Positions 9,251 through 20,107 are shown, numbered from the stretch's first letter. The stretch is DNA of 64,000 nucleotides from Rhodococcus sp. SGAir0479 (GCF_005484805.1 NZ_CP039432.1:2914001-2978000), one strand, 5' to 3'. Program-made: numbers and translations. Notes: generated by a model not told the origin, from the sequence alone.

Positions 9251-9476
9251 GTGGCATTTCCTATCGGTGTGCGGAGGTCTGCTCCCAGTCCGTCCCCTGC
9301 GTCTGAAAAACTCTGCGGTCAAACACTCGCAGTGGGGCCCCGGCCTCCGTGCCGGGGGTGAACCGCTACCTGCCCGTCGTCAGTACTCGGGGCCCGGGTG
9401 GCGGCTGGTGCTGGGAGGTCTTCTTTACGCTTGTTGCCAAGCCGATCTCGAAGAAGAAGCCCTGTGATCTGTGGGT
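9251..9476 (-). other. rpmJ-rpsM intergenic region with small hairpin
   Basis: 226 nt without a gene. A GC hairpin (CCCCGGC at 9338-9344, 6-nt loop, GCCGGGG at 9351-9357) is the only strong structure. There is no good T-tract after it, so attenuation is only a possibility. No convincing internal promoter was found. Confidence 0.4.
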
Positions 9477-9590
9477 CTAGCCCTGACGCTGCTTGTGACG
9501 CAGGTTCTCGCAGATCACCATGACGCGCCCGTTACGGCGGATCACCTTGCACTTCTCGCAGATCTTCTTGACGCTAGGCTGAACCTTCAC
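9477..9590 (-). CDS. rpmJ: 50S ribosomal protein bL36 (zinc-ribbon form)
   Basis: 37-residue bL36, the smallest large-subunit protein. The translation from GTG at 9590 begins (M)[18 protein letters not shown] and ends LRHKQRQG. Cys11, Cys14, Cys27 and His32 form the zinc ribbon, so this is the zinc-containing paralogue. AGGAG lies ~10 nt upstream of the GTG. It sits between infA and rpsM, its normal place. Confidence 0.97.
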   Translation of the reverse strand: MKVQPSVKKICEKCKVIRRNGRVMVICENLRHKQRQG

Positions 9591-9637
9591 TGCGTCTGAT
9601 CTCCTGTTGTGTGTCCACCCGAGGGCAGACATAGTTC

Positions 9638-9660
9638 TCCCCGGCCGGTGTGGCCGGGGA
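9638..9660 (-). terminator. Hairpin after infA (attenuator-like)
   Basis: TCCCCGGCC (9638-9646), a 5-nt loop and GGCCGGGGA (9652-9660) form a perfect 9-bp stem starting 5 nt after the infA stop on the minus strand. There is no long T-tract, so it may partly terminate transcription or set mRNA ends, giving more infA message than downstream rpmJ-rpsM. Confidence 0.5.
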
Positions 9661-9665
9661 AGCTG

Positions 9666-9887
9666 TTACTTGTAGCGGTAAACGATGCGCCCACGCGACA
9701 GGTCGTAGGGCGAAAGCTCCACGACGACGCGGTCCTCGGGAAGAATGCGAATGTAGTGCTGACGCATCTTGCCGCTGATGTGTGCGAGGACCTTGTGGCC
9801 GTTCTCCAGCTCAATGCGGAACATCGCATTGGGCAGCGGCTCGACAACTCGTCCCTCGACCTCGATGGCCCCGTCCTTCTTAGCCAT
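9666..9887 (-). CDS. infA: Translation initiation factor IF-1
   Basis: 73-residue single OB-fold protein beginning [20 protein letters not shown] and ending RGRIVYRYK, the normal IF-1 length and ends. IF-1 binds the 30S A site and helps IF-2 and IF-3 during initiation. ATG at 9887 is preceded by GGAGG. It is the first gene of the leftward unit that runs to truA and is driven by a promoter near 10043-10071. Confidence 0.98.
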
Positions 9888-9923
9888 ATCCTCCGCGATC
9901 CGTTGAGTGGCGTGTGGGTGCAT

Positions 9924-9945
9924 CGGCTACCGTCACCGGTAGCCG
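9924..9945 (-). promoter_or_regulatory. Hairpin in infA 5' leader
   Basis: CGGCTACCG (9924-9932), loop TCAC, CGGTAGCCG (9937-9945) form a perfect 9-bp stem in the infA leader, about 37 nt upstream of the start codon. Its role is unknown; mRNA stability or translational control are possible. Confidence 0.4.
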
Positions 9946-10042
9946 CTACAGCGGTCGCTCTGTGCAGTTCGACGGCCGAGAACGTCCTCCGACGCCGGGC
10001 CGGACACGCAAACAACCGATACGCAGGGCGCACCGTTGTTCC

Positions 10043-10071
10043 ATGCTACCGGCATTTGCCGACCAGGCCAA
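10043..10071 (-). promoter_or_regulatory. Sigma-A-like promoter for infA...truA unit
   Basis: On the minus strand TTGGCC (10066-10071) and TAGCAT (10043-10048) are separated by exactly 17 nt, a good match to the actinobacterial housekeeping pattern (TTGnnn, TAnnnT). The start would fall near 10036, giving an infA leader of about 150 nt. Confidence 0.55.
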
Positions 10072-10112
10072 ATGCGGCCACCGGTCCCCACACGCGAAGG
10101 AAGACAACCCAC

Positions 10113-10550
10113 ATGCGCGCGCTCGTCCAACGGGTCACCTCCGCAGCGGTCACCGTCGACGGCGAGGAGGTCGCCCGCATCAGGCCGCCCGCCGACGGTC
10201 AGGGCCTGCTCGTACTCCTCGGCGTCGGGCACGACGACGATCCGATCGCCGCCGCCAACCTCGCCCGACGCGTGTGGCGGCTGCGCATCCTCGACGACGA
10301 GAAGTCCGCCTCCGACGTCGACGCCCCGATCCTGGTGGTCAGTCAGTTCACCCTCATGGGTGACACCCGCAAGAGCCGGCGCCCGTCGTGGTCCGCCGCC
10401 GCACCCCGCGCGGTCGCGGGACCGCTCGTCGACGACTTCGCCACCGCGCTGCGCGAGCTGGGCGCGGTGGTCGAGGTGGGACGCTTCGGCGCAGACATGC
10501 AGGTGAGCCTGGTCAACGACGGACCGGTCACCGTGCTCCTCGACGGCTGA
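10113..10550 (+). CDS. dtd: D-aminoacyl-tRNA deacylase
   Basis: 145-residue DTD, which hydrolyses D-amino acids mischarged on tRNA. It starts [18 protein letters not shown]. The catalytic-pocket motif SQFTLMGD is at about residues 77-84 and the C-terminal NDGPVT carries the cis-Gly-Pro that rejects L-aminoacyl substrates. Length is standard. It is the only rightward gene within the translation cluster, between infA and map, and ends at a shared bidirectional hairpin with map. Confidence 0.96.
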   Translation: MRALVQRVTSAAVTVDGEEVARIRPPADGQGLLVLLGVGHDDDPIAAANLARRVWRLRILDDEKSASDVDAPILVVSQFTLMGDTRKSRRPSWSAAAPRAVAGPLVDDFATALRELGAVVEVGRFGADMQVSLVNDGPVTVLLDG

Positions 10551-10577
10551 CCGTCGCCGCTTCCGACACACGGAAAA

Positions 10578-10613
10578 CGCCGAGCGGGCAGTGTTGCCAC
10601 TGCCCGCTCGGCG
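10578..10613. terminator. Bidirectional terminator between dtd and map
   Basis: CGCCGAGCGGGCAGTG (10578-10593), loop TTGC, and its perfect complement (10598-10613) form a 16-bp stem between convergent dtd and map. On the minus strand the stem is followed by TTTT, making it a classical intrinsic terminator for the secY-adk-map unit. Confidence 0.85.
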
Positions 10614-10635
10614 TCGTCGTCGTCGGATCCCGACG

Positions 10636-11439
10636 TCAGTTGTCGCCGGGTCGCACCGTGAGGATCCGCGGACCGTCCTCCGTGACCGCCACGGTGTGCT
10701 CCCAATGGGCGGCGCGGCTGCCGTCCGTGGTCACAACTGTCCAGTCGTCACCGAGAACCTCGGTCTCGTACGTTCCGAGCGTGAGCATCGGCTCGATCGC
10801 CAGCACCGAACCGACCACGAGATGCGGACCCTTGCCGGGTGCGCCCTCGTTGGGCAGGAACGGATCCATGTGCATCTCCCGGCCGATCGCGTGGCCGCCG
10901 TAACCGTCGACGATGCCGTAGGACCGACCGTGCAGCTTCTCCGCGGCGTGCGTGCCGAGCTCGATGGCGTGGGAGACGTCGGTGAGCCGGTTCCCGTCGA
11001 CCATCGCGGCGATGCCCGCCTCCATCGACAGCCGGGTCGCCTCGCTCAGTTGCGCGTCGGCCTCGCTCAGCCGGCCCACTCCGAACGTCCACGCCGAGTC
11101 ACCGTGCCAACCGTCGAGGATTGCGCCGCAGTCGATGGACACCAGGTCGCCTTCGACGAGGATCTCGTCGGCCGACGGGATCCCGTGCACGACGCGATCG
11201 TTGACCGACGAGCAGATGGAGCCGGCGAATCCGTGGTAACCGAGGAACGAGGGCACGGCGCCCGCGTCGCGGATCACCGATTCGGCCACCCGGTCGAGCT
11301 CGAGCGTGCTCACGCCCGGCTGGGCCGCGTCGCGAACCGCCACGAGGGCGGCCCCGACGATCGCACCGGCAGCGGCCATGGCGTCGAGCTCGCCCGCCGT
11401 GCGGAAAGGTACGACCTTGCGCTTGCGGCCGAAAGCCAT
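10636..11439 (-). CDS. map: Methionine aminopeptidase, type I
   Basis: 267-residue metallopeptidase removing the initiator Met from nascent proteins. HGIPS supplies the substrate His, IDCG...HGDSAWTF the two metal Asp residues, [10 protein letters not shown] the metal His, and AIEPM and WEHTV the two metal Glu residues, so the site is complete. The start is ATG at 11439, overlapping the adk stop by 1 nt (TAATG). It ends the secY-adk-map unit before a strong terminator. Confidence 0.97.
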   Translation of the reverse strand: MAFGRKRKVVPFRTAGELDAMAAAGAIVGAALVAVRDAAQPGVSTLELDRVAESVIRDAGAVPSFLGYHGFAGSICSSVNDRVVHGIPSADEILVEGDLVSIDCGAILDGWHGDSAWTFGVGRLSEADAQLSEATRLSMEAGIAAMVDGNRLTDVSHAIELGTHAAEKLHGRSYGIVDGYGGHAIGREMHMDPFLPNEGAPGKGPHLVVGSVLAIEPMLTLGTYETEVLGDDWTVVTTDGSRAAHWEHTVAVTEDGPRILTVRPGDN

Positions 11440-11984
11440 TACTTCCCCAACGCAGCGAGCGCGCGGGCGTTGACCTCTTCGACCGGACCGACGGCGTCGA
11501 CGGTGACGATATGGCCGGCGTAGTAGTCGAGCAGCGGCGCCGTCTCCTCGCGGTAGACCCGCATGCGGTTGCGGATGACCTCTTCGGTGTCGTCCGCGCG
11601 GCCGCGGGCGAGCATCCGCTCCACCACGACGTCGTCGTCCACGTCGAACGCGAGGACACCGTCGAGCTTGGCGTCGATCCCGGCGAGGATGTCCTCGAGG
11701 GCCTTGGCCTGGTCGACCGTGCGCGGGAAACCGTCGAGCAGGAAACCGTTGACGGCGTCGGGCTCGGCGACGCGGGCCTTCACCATGTTGTTGGTGATCT
11801 CGCTGGGCACCAGATCGCCGGCATCGAGGTACTTCTTGGCCTCGAGTCCGAGGGGCGTCGCCTGGCCGATGTTCGCGCGGAACAGATCGCCGGTCGAGAT
11901 GTGCGGAACGCCGAGCTTCTCGGACAGAATCGCGGCCTGGGTGCCCTTACCGGCACCGGGAGGACCAAGGAGGACAAGTCTCAC
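11439..11984 (-). CDS. adk: Adenylate kinase
   Basis: 181-residue adenylate kinase (ATP + AMP to 2 ADP). The P-loop [10 protein letters not shown] is at residues 7-16, DGFPRT in the middle binds AMP, and [13 protein letters not shown] is the short lid with no zinc cysteines, the usual short actinobacterial form. The GTG start at 11984 overlaps the secY stop by four bases (GTGA). It lies between secY and map as in most bacteria. Confidence 0.97.
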   Translation of the reverse strand: MRLVLLGPPGAGKGTQAAILSEKLGVPHISTGDLFRANIGQATPLGLEAKKYLDAGDLVPSEITNNMVKARVAEPDAVNGFLLDGFPRTVDQAKALEDILAGIDAKLDGVLAFDVDDDVVVERMLARGRADDTEEVIRNRMRVYREETAPLLDYYAGHIVTVDAVGPVEEVNARALAALGK

Positions 11985-13303
11985 TTGAGGAACCCTTCAT
12001 AGTTTCGCTGCATGAGCTGGCTCTCGATCTGCTTCACGGTATCGAGGCCCACACTGACCATAATCAGCACCGCGGTGCCGCCGAACGGCAGGTTGGTAGC
12101 GCCGCCGGAGTTGCCGATCTCGAGGAAGAGATTCGGCAGCACGGCGATGGTGCCGAGGTAGATGGCACCGGGAAGCGTGATCCGGCTCAGCACGTAGTTC
12201 AGGTAGTCGGCGGTCGGCCGGCCCGGACGGATACCGGGAATGAAGCCGCCGAACTTCTTCATCTCGTCCGCGCGCTCCTCCGGGTTGAAGGTGATCGCAA
12301 CGTAGAAGTAGGTGAAGAAGACGATCATCGCGAAGTAGATCAGGATGTAGACCGGGTTCGCCGGGTTCACCAGGTACTCGTTGATCCAACGCTGCCACCA
12401 GCTCGGATCGGGGTTGGTGCTGGCACCGGTCAGCTGCACGATGAGGTTCGGCAGGTACAGCAACGACGACGCGAAGATCACCGGGATGACACCGGCCTGG
12501 TTGACCTTCAGCGGGAGGTACGTCGACGAGCCGCCGTACATCTTGCGGCCGACCATCCGCTTCGCGTACTGCACCGGAATGCGGCGCTGGCCCTGCTCCA
12601 CGAACACGACACCGGCGATGATCGCCAGGGCGGCCACACACACCAGCGCGAACGTCAGGCCGCCGCGGCTGTCGAGGATCGTCTTGCCCTCGGACGGGAT
12701 GCGGGAGGCGATACCGGCGAAGATCAGCAGCGACATGCCGTTGCCGATTCCGCGTTCGGTGATGAGCTCACCGAACCACATCACCAGCGCTGCGCCGGCC
12801 GTCATGACCAGCACGATGATGATCAGGCCGAACACGCTCTCGTCGGCCAGGATCGGCTCGGAACAACCCTGCAGCAGCTGCCCGCGCGCGGCGAGCGCGA
12901 CGATGCCCGTCGACTGGAGGACCGCGAGCGCGATCGAGAGATAGCGCGTGTACTGCGTCATCTTCGTCTGACCCGCTTGGCCCTCCTTGCGGAGTTCCTC
13001 GAACTTCGGGATGACGACGGTCAGCAACTGGACGATGATGCTGGCCGTGATGAACGGCATGATGCCGATCGCGAACACCGACAGCTGCAGGAGAGCACCG
13101 CCGGAGAACAGATTGATCAGCGAGTAGATGCCGGCGGACTCGCCGCCCGACACCTGGTCGATACACGCGCGCACGTTGGCGTAGTCGACACCCGGCGAGG
13201 GCAGGGTGGCACCCAGCCGGTACAGGGCGACCAGACCGAGGGTGAAGAGGATCTTCCGCCTCAGGTCAGGAGTCCTGAGGGCCGAGACAAAGGCGGAAAG
13301 CAA
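11981..13303 (-). CDS. secY: Preprotein translocase subunit SecY
   Basis: 440-residue channel subunit of the Sec translocon with ten membrane helices. It begins (TTG) [23 protein letters not shown] and contains [15 protein letters not shown] in the second helix region and the cytoplasmic [13 protein letters not shown] block near residue 355 that engages SecA/ribosome. The TTG start at 13303 has AGGAGG 5 nt upstream. A 216-nt gap with terminator-like hairpins separates it from rplO, so secY-adk-map is probably its own unit. Confidence 0.97.
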   Translation of the reverse strand: MLSAFVSALRTPDLRRKILFTLGLVALYRLGATLPSPGVDYANVRACIDQVSGGESAGIYSLINLFSGGALLQLSVFAIGIMPFITASIIVQLLTVVIPKFEELRKEGQAGQTKMTQYTRYLSIALAVLQSTGIVALAARGQLLQGCSEPILADESVFGLIIIVLVMTAGAALVMWFGELITERGIGNGMSLLIFAGIASRIPSEGKTILDSRGGLTFALVCVAALAIIAGVVFVEQGQRRIPVQYAKRMVGRKMYGGSSTYLPLKVNQAGVIPVIFASSLLYLPNLIVQLTGASTNPDPSWWQRWINEYLVNPANPVYILIYFAMIVFFTYFYVAITFNPEERADEMKKFGGFIPGIRPGRPTADYLNYVLSRITLPGAIYLGTIAVLPNLFLEIGNSGGATNLPFGGTAVLIMVSVGLDTVKQIESQLMQRNYEGFLK

Positions 13304-13397
13304 AGATCCTCCTGGCGCACGACATACGGAGAGCCGATCGATGACCCGTTCCGTGGATTGCAGAACTCTAGAACTCTAGCAGTGACACATGAAATTA

Positions 13398-13417
13398 CAG
13401 CCCCGCTGCTGGGGCTG
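13398..13417 (-). terminator. Minor hairpin upstream of secY
   Basis: CAGCCCC, 6-nt loop, GGGGCTG form a 7-bp stem; on the minus strand it is followed by TAATTT, so it could add to termination after rplO. The tandem GAACTCTA repeats just beyond it (about 13363-13380) may belong to a secY promoter, but no convincing -35/-10 pair was found. Confidence 0.35.
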
Positions 13418-13458
13418 GACGCTCACCAGTATGCCCGCTGTGCGGACCCCGCAGCGAC

Positions 13459-13500
13459 GAATGGCCGCAACTCGTCCCGTGGAACGAGTTGCGGCCATTC
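13459..13500 (-). terminator. Terminator between rplO and secY
   Basis: GAATGGCCGCAACTCGT (13459-13475), an 8-nt loop and its perfect complement (13484-13500) make a 17-bp stem 19 nt after the rplO stop on the minus strand. There is no T-tract, as is common in high-GC Gram-positives. Confidence 0.7.
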
Positions 13501-13519
13501 GGCAGCTAACTGAGCGAGA

Positions 13520-13960
13520 TCACAGCTCGGTGGTGGTACCACCGGCAGCGGCGATCTTCTCCTTCGCGGCGCCCGAGAACTTGTTCGCGGTGACCTGGAC
13601 GGCAACCGTGAGCTCGCCCTCGCCGAGAACCTTCACGAGCTGGTTCTTGCGAACCGCTCCCGCGGCGACCAGCTCGGCGATGCCGACCTGTCCACCCTCG
13701 GGGAAGAGGCGAGCGATGTCGCCCACGTTCACGACCTGGTACTCGGTGCGGAACGCGTTCTTGAAGCCCTTGAGCTTGGGCAGACGCATGTGCAGCGGCA
13801 TCTGTCCACCCTCGAAGGCGGCCGACACGTTCTTGCGTGCCTTGGTGCCCTTGGTGCCGCGACCAGCGGTCTTACCCTTCGAGCCCTCACCGCGACCGAC
13901 GCGAGTCTTGTCGGTCTTGGCGCCGGGCGCGGGGCGCAAGTGGTGCAACTTGATGGTCAT
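13520..13960 (-). CDS. rplO: 50S ribosomal protein uL15
   Basis: 146-residue uL15, an assembly protein of the large subunit. It begins [20 protein letters not shown] with the Gly/Lys-rich [17 protein letters not shown] stretch (about 22-40) typical of L15. It lies 2 nt after rpmD and is the last gene of the spc unit before a hairpin. Confidence 0.98.
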   Translation of the reverse strand: MTIKLHHLRPAPGAKTDKTRVGRGEGSKGKTAGRGTKGTKARKNVSAAFEGGQMPLHMRLPKLKGFKNAFRTEYQVVNVGDIARLFPEGGQVGIAELVAAGAVRKNQLVKVLGEGELTVAVQVTANKFSGAAKEKIAAAGGTTTEL

Positions 13961-13962
13961 GG

Positions 13963-14142
13963 TTAGACCTCCTCAACCGTGACGAGGTGGCGCACCACGT
14001 TGATCAGACCACGGTTCTGCGCGTTGTCCTCGCGGACGACGGTCTGACGGATGCCCTTCAGCCCGAGGGTGCGCATGCTGTCCCGCTGGTTCTGCTTCGA
14101 ACCGATGGTGCTCTTGACCTGGGTGACCTTGAGCTGTGCCAT
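13963..14142 (-). CDS. rpmD: 50S ribosomal protein uL30
   Basis: 59-residue uL30 beginning [20 protein letters not shown] and ending [27 protein letters not shown] is the family core. ATG at 14142 overlaps the rpsE stop by one base (TAATG), and its TAA stop is 2 nt before the rplO ATG. Confidence 0.97.
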   Translation of the reverse strand: MAQLKVTQVKSTIGSKQNQRDSMRTLGLKGIRQTVVREDNAQNRGLINVVRHLVTVEEV

Positions 14143-14783
14143 TACTTCACGCTCCCAGCCTGTGCACGAGCGCGCAGCATGCCGGCCGGGGCCACGTCCT
14201 CGAGGGGCAGGCCACGACGGGCTGCGACCTCTTCCGGACGCTGCAGACCCTTGAGGGCGGCAACCGTCGCGTGCACAACGTTGATCGCGTTGTCGCTACC
14301 GAGCGACTTGGCGAGGATGTCGGAGACGCCCGCGCACTCGAGCACGGCACGCACCGCGCCACCGGCGATCACACCGGTACCCGGGCTGGCCGGACGCAGC
14401 ATGACGACACCGGCCGCCGCCTCGCCCTGGACCGGGTGGGTGATGGTGCTGCCGATGAGCGGCACACGGAAGAAGCTCTTGCGAGCCTCCTCGACGCCCT
14501 TCTGGATGGCCGCGGGAACTTCCTTGGCCTTGCCGTAGCCGACGCCGACGAGACCGTTGCCGTCGCCCACGATCACGAGAGCGGTGAAGCTGAAACGACG
14601 ACCGCCCTTGACGACCTTCGAGACGCGGTTGATGGAGACGACGCGCTCGATGTGGTTCGACTTCTCGGCAGCGTTGTCACGACGGTTGTCGCGACGGTCG
14701 CGGCCACCGCGGTTGTCGCCGCCCTGGGGGCCATTCTGTCCGGCGGGTCCGCTTCCGCCGTCACGCCTTTGACGTCCCGGCAT
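14142..14783 (-). CDS. rpsE: 30S ribosomal protein uS5
   Basis: 213-residue uS5, which helps decoding fidelity and lines the mRNA entrance. A Gly/Arg-rich disordered N-terminus (about 1-40) precedes the S5 core ([21 protein letters not shown], then [15 protein letters not shown]). The long N-terminus is normal for actinobacteria. It overlaps rpmD by 1 nt. Confidence 0.98.
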   Translation of the reverse strand: MPGRQRRDGGSGPAGQNGPQGGDNRGGRDRRDNRRDNAAEKSNHIERVVSINRVSKVVKGGRRFSFTALVIVGDGNGLVGVGYGKAKEVPAAIQKGVEEARKSFFRVPLIGSTITHPVQGEAAAGVVMLRPASPGTGVIAGGAVRAVLECAGVSDILAKSLGSDNAINVVHATVAALKGLQRPEEVAARRGLPLEDVAPAGMLRARAQAGSVK

Positions 14784-14814
14784 CAGGCATTCCTTCCGTT
14801 AGTAATGTTGGTCA

Positions 14815-15222
14815 TCAGAACTTCAACCCGCCTTCGCGAGCAGCGTCCGCCAGGGCCGCGATGCGGCCGCTGTAGGTGTGGCCACCGCGGTCGAAGACCA
14901 CGGCCTCCACGCCGGCAGCCTGGGCACGCTCGGCGATCAGCTGACCGACCTTGGCGCCGCGGGCCTTCTTGTCGCCGTCCAGCGCACGCACGTCCGCCTC
15001 GATGGTCGACGCGGCGGCAAGGGTCTTGCCGGCCAGGTCGTCCACCAACTGGACGTGGATGTGGCGCGAGGAGCGGTTCACGACGAGACGCGGACGCTCG
15101 GGAGTGCCCGAGACCTTCTTGCGGAGACGGAAGTGACGACGCGCCTTCGACAGACGACGTGCGGTGGACACGTCCTTGCCCAGCGGGATCCGCTTGGCTT
15201 TCTGGTTTGCAGTCTGGCTCAT
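14815..15222 (-). CDS. rplR: 50S ribosomal protein uL18
   Basis: 135-residue 5S rRNA-binding protein beginning [20 protein letters not shown]. The C-terminal [26 protein letters not shown] is the L18 signature. ATG at 15222 is 1 nt after the rplF stop; the frame is open upstream but not conserved. Confidence 0.98.
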   Translation of the reverse strand: MSQTANQKAKRIPLGKDVSTARRLSKARRHFRLRKKVSGTPERPRLVVNRSSRHIHVQLVDDLAGKTLAAASTIEADVRALDGDKKARGAKVGQLIAERAQAAGVEAVVFDRGGHTYSGRIAALADAAREGGLKF

Positions 15223-15223
15223 A

Positions 15224-15763
15224 TCACTTACCCGTCTTTCCGACCTTGCGACGGACCTGCTCACCCTCGTAGCGGATGCCCTTGCCCTTGTACGGGTCGG
15301 ACTTGCGCAGGCGGCGGATGTTGGCCGCGATCTGGCCGACCTTCTGCTTGTCGATGCCGGTGATCGAGAACCGGGTCGGCGACTCGACTGCGAAGGTGAT
15401 GCCCTCCGGAGCCTCGATCAGGACCGGGTGGCTGAAGCCGAGCGAGAACTCGAGGTCCTGACCCTTCAGCGCCACACGGTAACCGACACCGTGGATCTCC
15501 ATCTTGGTGGTGTAACCGGCGGTCACCCCGACGATCATGTTCTGCACCAGGGTGCGCGACAGACCGTGCAGCGCACGGCTGCGACGCTCGTCGTCGGGAC
15601 GGGTGACCTGCAGGGCACCGTCCTCACCCTTGGCGACCGAGATCGGCTCGGCGATGGTCAGCGACAGCGAGCCCTTGGGGCCCTTGACCGCGACATCCTG
15701 GCCGGCGATGGTCACGTCGACGCCCGCGGGGACGGCGACCGGAATCTTTCCAATACGCGACAT
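15224..15763 (-). CDS. rplF: 50S ribosomal protein uL6
   Basis: 179-residue uL6 at the base of the L7/L12 stalk. It begins [19 protein letters not shown], and [20 protein letters not shown] near the C-terminus is the L6 signature 1. It lies between rpsH (14-nt gap) and rplR. Confidence 0.98.
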   Translation of the reverse strand: MSRIGKIPVAVPAGVDVTIAGQDVAVKGPKGSLSLTIAEPISVAKGEDGALQVTRPDDERRSRALHGLSRTLVQNMIVGVTAGYTTKMEIHGVGYRVALKGQDLEFSLGFSHPVLIEAPEGITFAVESPTRFSITGIDKQKVGQIAANIRRLRKSDPYKGKGIRYEGEQVRRKVGKTGK

Positions 15764-15777
15764 TCTGGTGGCCTCCC

Positions 15778-16176
15778 TTACCAGACGTAGGCGAGGACTT
15801 CCCCGCCCACTCCCTGATTGGCCGCCTGACGATCGGTGAGCAGACCGGACGACGTGGAAATGATGGCCACGCCGAGGCCGCCCAGGACCTTGGGCAGGTT
15901 GGTGGACTTCGCGTACACGCGCAGGCCCGGCTTCGAGACACGGCGCACGCCGGCGAGGCTACGCTCGCGGCTCGGGCCGTACTTGAGGTCGACGATCAAC
16001 GTCTTGCCGACCTCGGCATCCTCGGTGCGGTAGTCCGCGATGTAGCCTTCGCGCTTGAGGATCTCGGCGATGTTCGCCTTGATCTTCGAGTGCGGCAGCT
16101 TCACCTCGTCGTGGTACGCCGAATTGGCGTTGCGCAGACGCGTCAAGAAGTCTGCGATCGGATCAGTCATGGTCAT
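15778..16176 (-). CDS. rpsH: 30S ribosomal protein uS8
   Basis: 132-residue uS8, a central-domain 16S rRNA binder and, in enterobacteria, the spc-operon repressor. It begins [22 protein letters not shown]; the second ATG (16170) is an alternative start. The C-terminal block has [26 protein letters not shown]. Its 170-nt upstream gap contains a large hairpin that could be regulatory. Confidence 0.98.
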   Translation of the reverse strand: MTMTDPIADFLTRLRNANSAYHDEVKLPHSKIKANIAEILKREGYIADYRTEDAEVGKTLIVDLKYGPSRERSLAGVRRVSKPGLRVYAKSTNLPKVLGGLGVAIISTSSGLLTDRQAANQGVGGEVLAYVW

Positions 16177-16226
16177 TGGTTGACCTGTGCACCTTTCTCG
16201 TTGGGGTTCCCATGCAACACCGGTCC

Positions 16227-16264
16227 CGGCCCCGCTCCCCCGACATGTCGGAAGAGCGGGGCCG
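16227..16264 (-). promoter_or_regulatory. Two-tier hairpin between rpsZ and rpsH
   Basis: An 11-bp stem (CGGCCCCGCTC at 16227-16237 with 16254-16264) encloses a fully self-complementary CCGACATGTCGG, the two tiers being separated by opposed CC/AA mismatches. It lies in the 170-nt gap upstream of rpsH. A transcription attenuator or a ribosomal-protein binding site are both possible; no T-tract follows. Confidence 0.5.
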
Positions 16265-16346
16265 GCCCCGATCGTGGGCCTACAACGAAGTGGTTCTTAC
16301 CTTCACCGCCCCGCGGGCGCGGAACGGAAGTCTTGGTGTGAGCGGG

Positions 16347-16532
16347 TTACCAGGAGCTCTTGTGAACGCCCGGCAGCTCACCGGCGTGTGCCATCTCGCG
16401 AACGCAGATACGGCACAGACCGAACTTGCGGAACACCGAGTGCGGACGACCGCACCGCTGGCAGCGGGTGTACGCGCGCACCGCGAACTTCGGCTTCTTG
16501 TTGGCCTTGTTGACCAATGCCTTCTTAGCCAT
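16347..16532 (-). CDS. rpsZ: 30S ribosomal protein uS14, type Z (zinc form)
   Basis: 61-residue short uS14 with Cys24, Cys27, Cys40 and Cys43 forming the zinc site, so the zinc-dependent (S14-Z) form. It begins [23 protein letters not shown] at 16532 is 4 nt from the rplE stop. Being zinc-dependent, it would have a zinc-free rpsN paralogue elsewhere if the genome follows the usual mycolata pattern. Confidence 0.97.
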   Translation of the reverse strand: MAKKALVNKANKKPKFAVRAYTRCQRCGRPHSVFRKFGLCRICVREMAHAGELPGVHKSSW

Positions 16533-16536
16533 GGGC

Positions 16537-17103
16537 TCAGTTCTCCTTGAACGGGAAGCCGAGGTGCTTGAGCAGCGCACGGCCTTCTTCGTTGTTGGTG
16601 GCGGTGGTCACGACGGTGATGTCCATACCGCGCGGACGATCGATCTTGTCCACGTCGATCTCGTGGAACATCGACTGCTCGTTGAGGCCGAACGTGTAGT
16701 TGCCGTTGCCGTCGAACTGGTTACCCGACAGGCCGCGGAAGTCGCGGATACGGGGCAGCGCGATGGACACGAGACGGTCCAGGAACTCCCACATGCGGTC
16801 GCCACGCAGCGTGACGCGCGCGCCGATCGGCATGCCCTCGCGCAGCTTGAACTGCGCGATGGACTTGCGAGCCTTGCGGATCTCGGGCTTCTGACCGGTG
16901 ATCAGAGCGAGATCCGAGACCGCGCCGTTGATCAGCTTCGCGTCACGGGCGGCGTCACCGACACCCATGTTCACGACGACCTTGACGACGCCGGGGATCT
17001 GCATGACGTTCGCGTAGTCGAACTCCGCGTTCAGTGCGTCGCGGATCTCCTCGCGGTACCGGGTCTTCAGACGCGGCTGGATCTTGTTCTCGGTGGAGGT
17101 CAT
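16537..17103 (-). CDS. rplE: 50S ribosomal protein uL5
   Basis: 188-residue 5S rRNA-binding protein of the central protuberance. [19 protein letters not shown] (about 37-55) and the C-terminal [27 protein letters not shown] are L5 signatures. ATG at 17103 is 1 nt after the rplX stop. Confidence 0.98.
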   Translation of the reverse strand: MTSTENKIQPRLKTRYREEIRDALNAEFDYANVMQIPGVVKVVVNMGVGDAARDAKLINGAVSDLALITGQKPEIRKARKSIAQFKLREGMPIGARVTLRGDRMWEFLDRLVSIALPRIRDFRGLSGNQFDGNGNYTFGLNEQSMFHEIDVDKIDRPRGMDITVVTTATNNEEGRALLKHLGFPFKEN

Positions 17104-17104
17104 G

Positions 17105-17422
17105 TCAGATGTCCTTCCCGTTCTTCCGGGAAACACGAACGCGCTTGCCGGTCTCTTCGTCCGTGCGGTAGCCGACGCGAGTCGGGTTACCGTCGGCGTC
17201 GACGACCATGACGTTCGAGACGTGGATCGGAGCTTCCTGCGTCACGATGCCGCCCGAGGAGGCGCCACGCTCGTTCGCGGAAACCGCGGTGTGCTTCTTG
17301 ATGCGGTTCACGCCCTCGACCAGGACCTTGTTGGTCGCCGGGTAGGCCTGGATGACCTTGCCCTTGGCGCCCTTGTCCTTGCCGGAGACGACCAGCACGG
17401 TGTCACCCTTGTGCACCTTCAT
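17105..17422 (-). CDS. rplX: 50S ribosomal protein uL24
   Basis: 105-residue assembly initiator with a KOW motif ([22 protein letters not shown]) at the N-terminus. The ATG at 17422 overlaps the rplN stop by 1 nt (TGATG) with GGAGG upstream; the GTG one codon earlier is less likely. Confidence 0.98.
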   Translation of the reverse strand: MKVHKGDTVLVVSGKDKGAKGKVIQAYPATNKVLVEGVNRIKKHTAVSANERGASSGGIVTQEAPIHVSNVMVVDADGNPTRVGYRTDEETGKRVRVSRKNGKDI

Positions 17423-17790
17423 CACAGCACCTCCGGGGCGAGCGAGACGATCTTCATGAAGCGCTTGTCGCGCAGCTCACGACCGACGGGTCCGAAGATA
17501 CGAGTGCCGCGCGGATCGTTGTCCGCCTTGATGATGACCGCGGCGTTCTCGTCGAACTTGATGTACGAGCCGTCCGGACGGCGACGCTCCTTGGCGGTGC
17601 GAACGACGACAGCCTTGACGACGTCGCCCTTCTTGACGTTTCCACCCGGGGTCGCGTCCTTGACGGTGGCGACGATGATGTCGCCGATCCCGGCGTAGCG
17701 ACGAGACGAGCCACCGAGAACGCGGATGCAGAGAATCTCCTTGGCACCCGTGTTGTCGGCGACGCGCAGTCGCGACTCCTGCTGAATCAC
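17422..17790 (-). CDS. rplN: 50S ribosomal protein uL14
   Basis: 122-residue uL14 beginning (GTG) [18 protein letters not shown], with [26 protein letters not shown] as the family signature. AAGGAGA precedes the GTG. It heads the spc unit after a 172-nt gap and hairpin that separate it from rpsQ. Confidence 0.98.
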   Translation of the reverse strand: MIQQESRLRVADNTGAKEILCIRVLGGSSRRYAGIGDIIVATVKDATPGGNVKKGDVVKAVVVRTAKERRRPDGSYIKFDENAAVIIKADNDPRGTRIFGPVGRELRDKRFMKIVSLAPEVL

Positions 17791-17895
17791 TTACTTCTCC
17801 TTGACCTGGCTTGTTTCGACCAGCGCGATGCCCGAGGGTTTCGTGCTGATCATGCGCGGCAGATTTCCGACCCGACGCGCGCGGTCCGTACCCGC

Positions 17896-17940
17896 CGATG
17901 GTGGGGCTGCCGCTGCATACGCAGGGCAACCCCACCATCG
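17896..17940 (-). terminator. Hairpin between rpsQ and rplN (S10/spc boundary)
   Basis: CGATGGTGGGG (17896-17906) pairs perfectly with CCCCACCATCG (17930-17940), extended inward by four more pairs after a mismatch. It starts 22 nt after the rpsQ stop on the minus strand and marks the S10/spc boundary. No T-tract is present, and no clear promoter was found between it and rplN. Confidence 0.6.
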
Positions 17941-17962
17941 TACTGGATACACTTCGAGGCTC

Positions 17963-18253
17963 TTACTTGGCCTTCTCGAGAACCTCGACCAGACGCCAGC
18001 GCTTGGTCGCCGACAGCGGTCGGGTCTCCATCAGCTGGACGCGGTCGCCGATGCCGGCGAGGCCGTTCTCGTCGTGCGCCTTGACCTTCGAGGTACGACG
18101 AATGATCTTGCCGTAGAGCGGGTGCTTCACCCGGTCCTCGAGCTCGACCACGATGGTCTTCTCCATCTTGTCCGAGACCACGTAGCCGATGCGGACCTTG
18201 CGGCTGTTGCGCTCTTCGGTGCTGCCTGTGCTCACTGCCTTTTCCTCACTCAT
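17963..18253 (-). CDS. rpsQ: 30S ribosomal protein uS17
   Basis: 96-residue OB-fold uS17. [31 protein letters not shown] is the family core, preceded by a ~18-residue Ser/Glu-rich N-terminus. Its ATG overlaps the rpmC stop (ATGA). It is the last gene of the S10 unit. Confidence 0.98.
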   Translation of the reverse strand: MSEEKAVSTGSTEERNSRKVRIGYVVSDKMEKTIVVELEDRVKHPLYGKIIRRTSKVKAHDENGLAGIGDRVQLMETRPLSATKRWRLVEVLEKAK

Positions 18254-18486
18254 GCCGCGTCACCTGCGTCCGGACCGGAGGCCAGACCGAGCTCACGCTC
18301 GCGCAGGACGGTGTAGATGCGCGCAATCTCGTGACGGACCGTGCGCAGCCGGCGGTTGTTGTCCAGCTGACCGGTGGCCATCTGGAAACGAAGGTTGAAC
18401 AGTTCTTCCTTGGACTCGCGCAGCTTGGTGACCAACTCTTCGTCGGTCAGCTCGCGGAGCTCTGCAGCAGGGCTGGTGGTTGCCAT
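18250..18486 (-). CDS. rpmC: 50S ribosomal protein uL29
   Basis: 78-residue uL29 near the exit tunnel, where it helps dock SRP and trigger factor. It begins [22 protein letters not shown] and has the [19 protein letters not shown] core. ATG at 18486 overlaps the rplP stop by 1 nt. Confidence 0.97.
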   Translation of the reverse strand: MATTSPAAELRELTDEELVTKLRESKEELFNLRFQMATGQLDNNRRLRTVRHEIARIYTVLRERELGLASGPDAGDAA

Positions 18487-18902
18487 CAGAACTGCTCCTC
18501 CCTCGTCACGATCCGGCACTTGCACGGGAGCTTGTGCATCGCGCGGCGCAGAGCCTCGCGGGCGATCTCCTCGTTCGGGTAGCTCATCTCGAACATCACC
18601 CGTCCGGGCTTGACGTTCGCGATCCACCACTCCGGCGAACCCTTACCGGAACCCATGCGGGTCTCGGCAGGCTTCTTGGTGAGCGGGCGATCCGGGAAGA
18701 TGTTGATCCAGATCTTGCCGCCACGCTTGATGTGCCGGGTCATGGCGATACGAGCGGACTCGATCTGCCGGTTGGTGATGTAGGCCGGCTCGAGAGCCTG
18801 GATGCCGTACTCACCGAAGGCCACCTGGGTCCCGCCCTTGGCGGCACCCGAACGGCTGGGGTGGTGCTGCTTGCGGTGCTTGACCCGCCGCGGGATCAAC
18901 AT
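18486..18902 (-). CDS. rplP: 50S ribosomal protein uL16
   Basis: 138-residue uL16 near the peptidyl transferase centre. It begins [19 protein letters not shown]. The [23 protein letters not shown] block is the family signature, including the conserved Arg region (RMGSGKG). It starts 3 nt after rpsC ends. Confidence 0.98.
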   Translation of the reverse strand: MLIPRRVKHRKQHHPSRSGAAKGGTQVAFGEYGIQALEPAYITNRQIESARIAMTRHIKRGGKIWINIFPDRPLTKKPAETRMGSGKGSPEWWIANVKPGRVMFEMSYPNEEIAREALRRAMHKLPCKCRIVTREEQF

Positions 18903-18905
18903 GCG

Positions 18906-20103
<1,198 letters not shown>

Positions 20104-20107
<4 letters not shown>

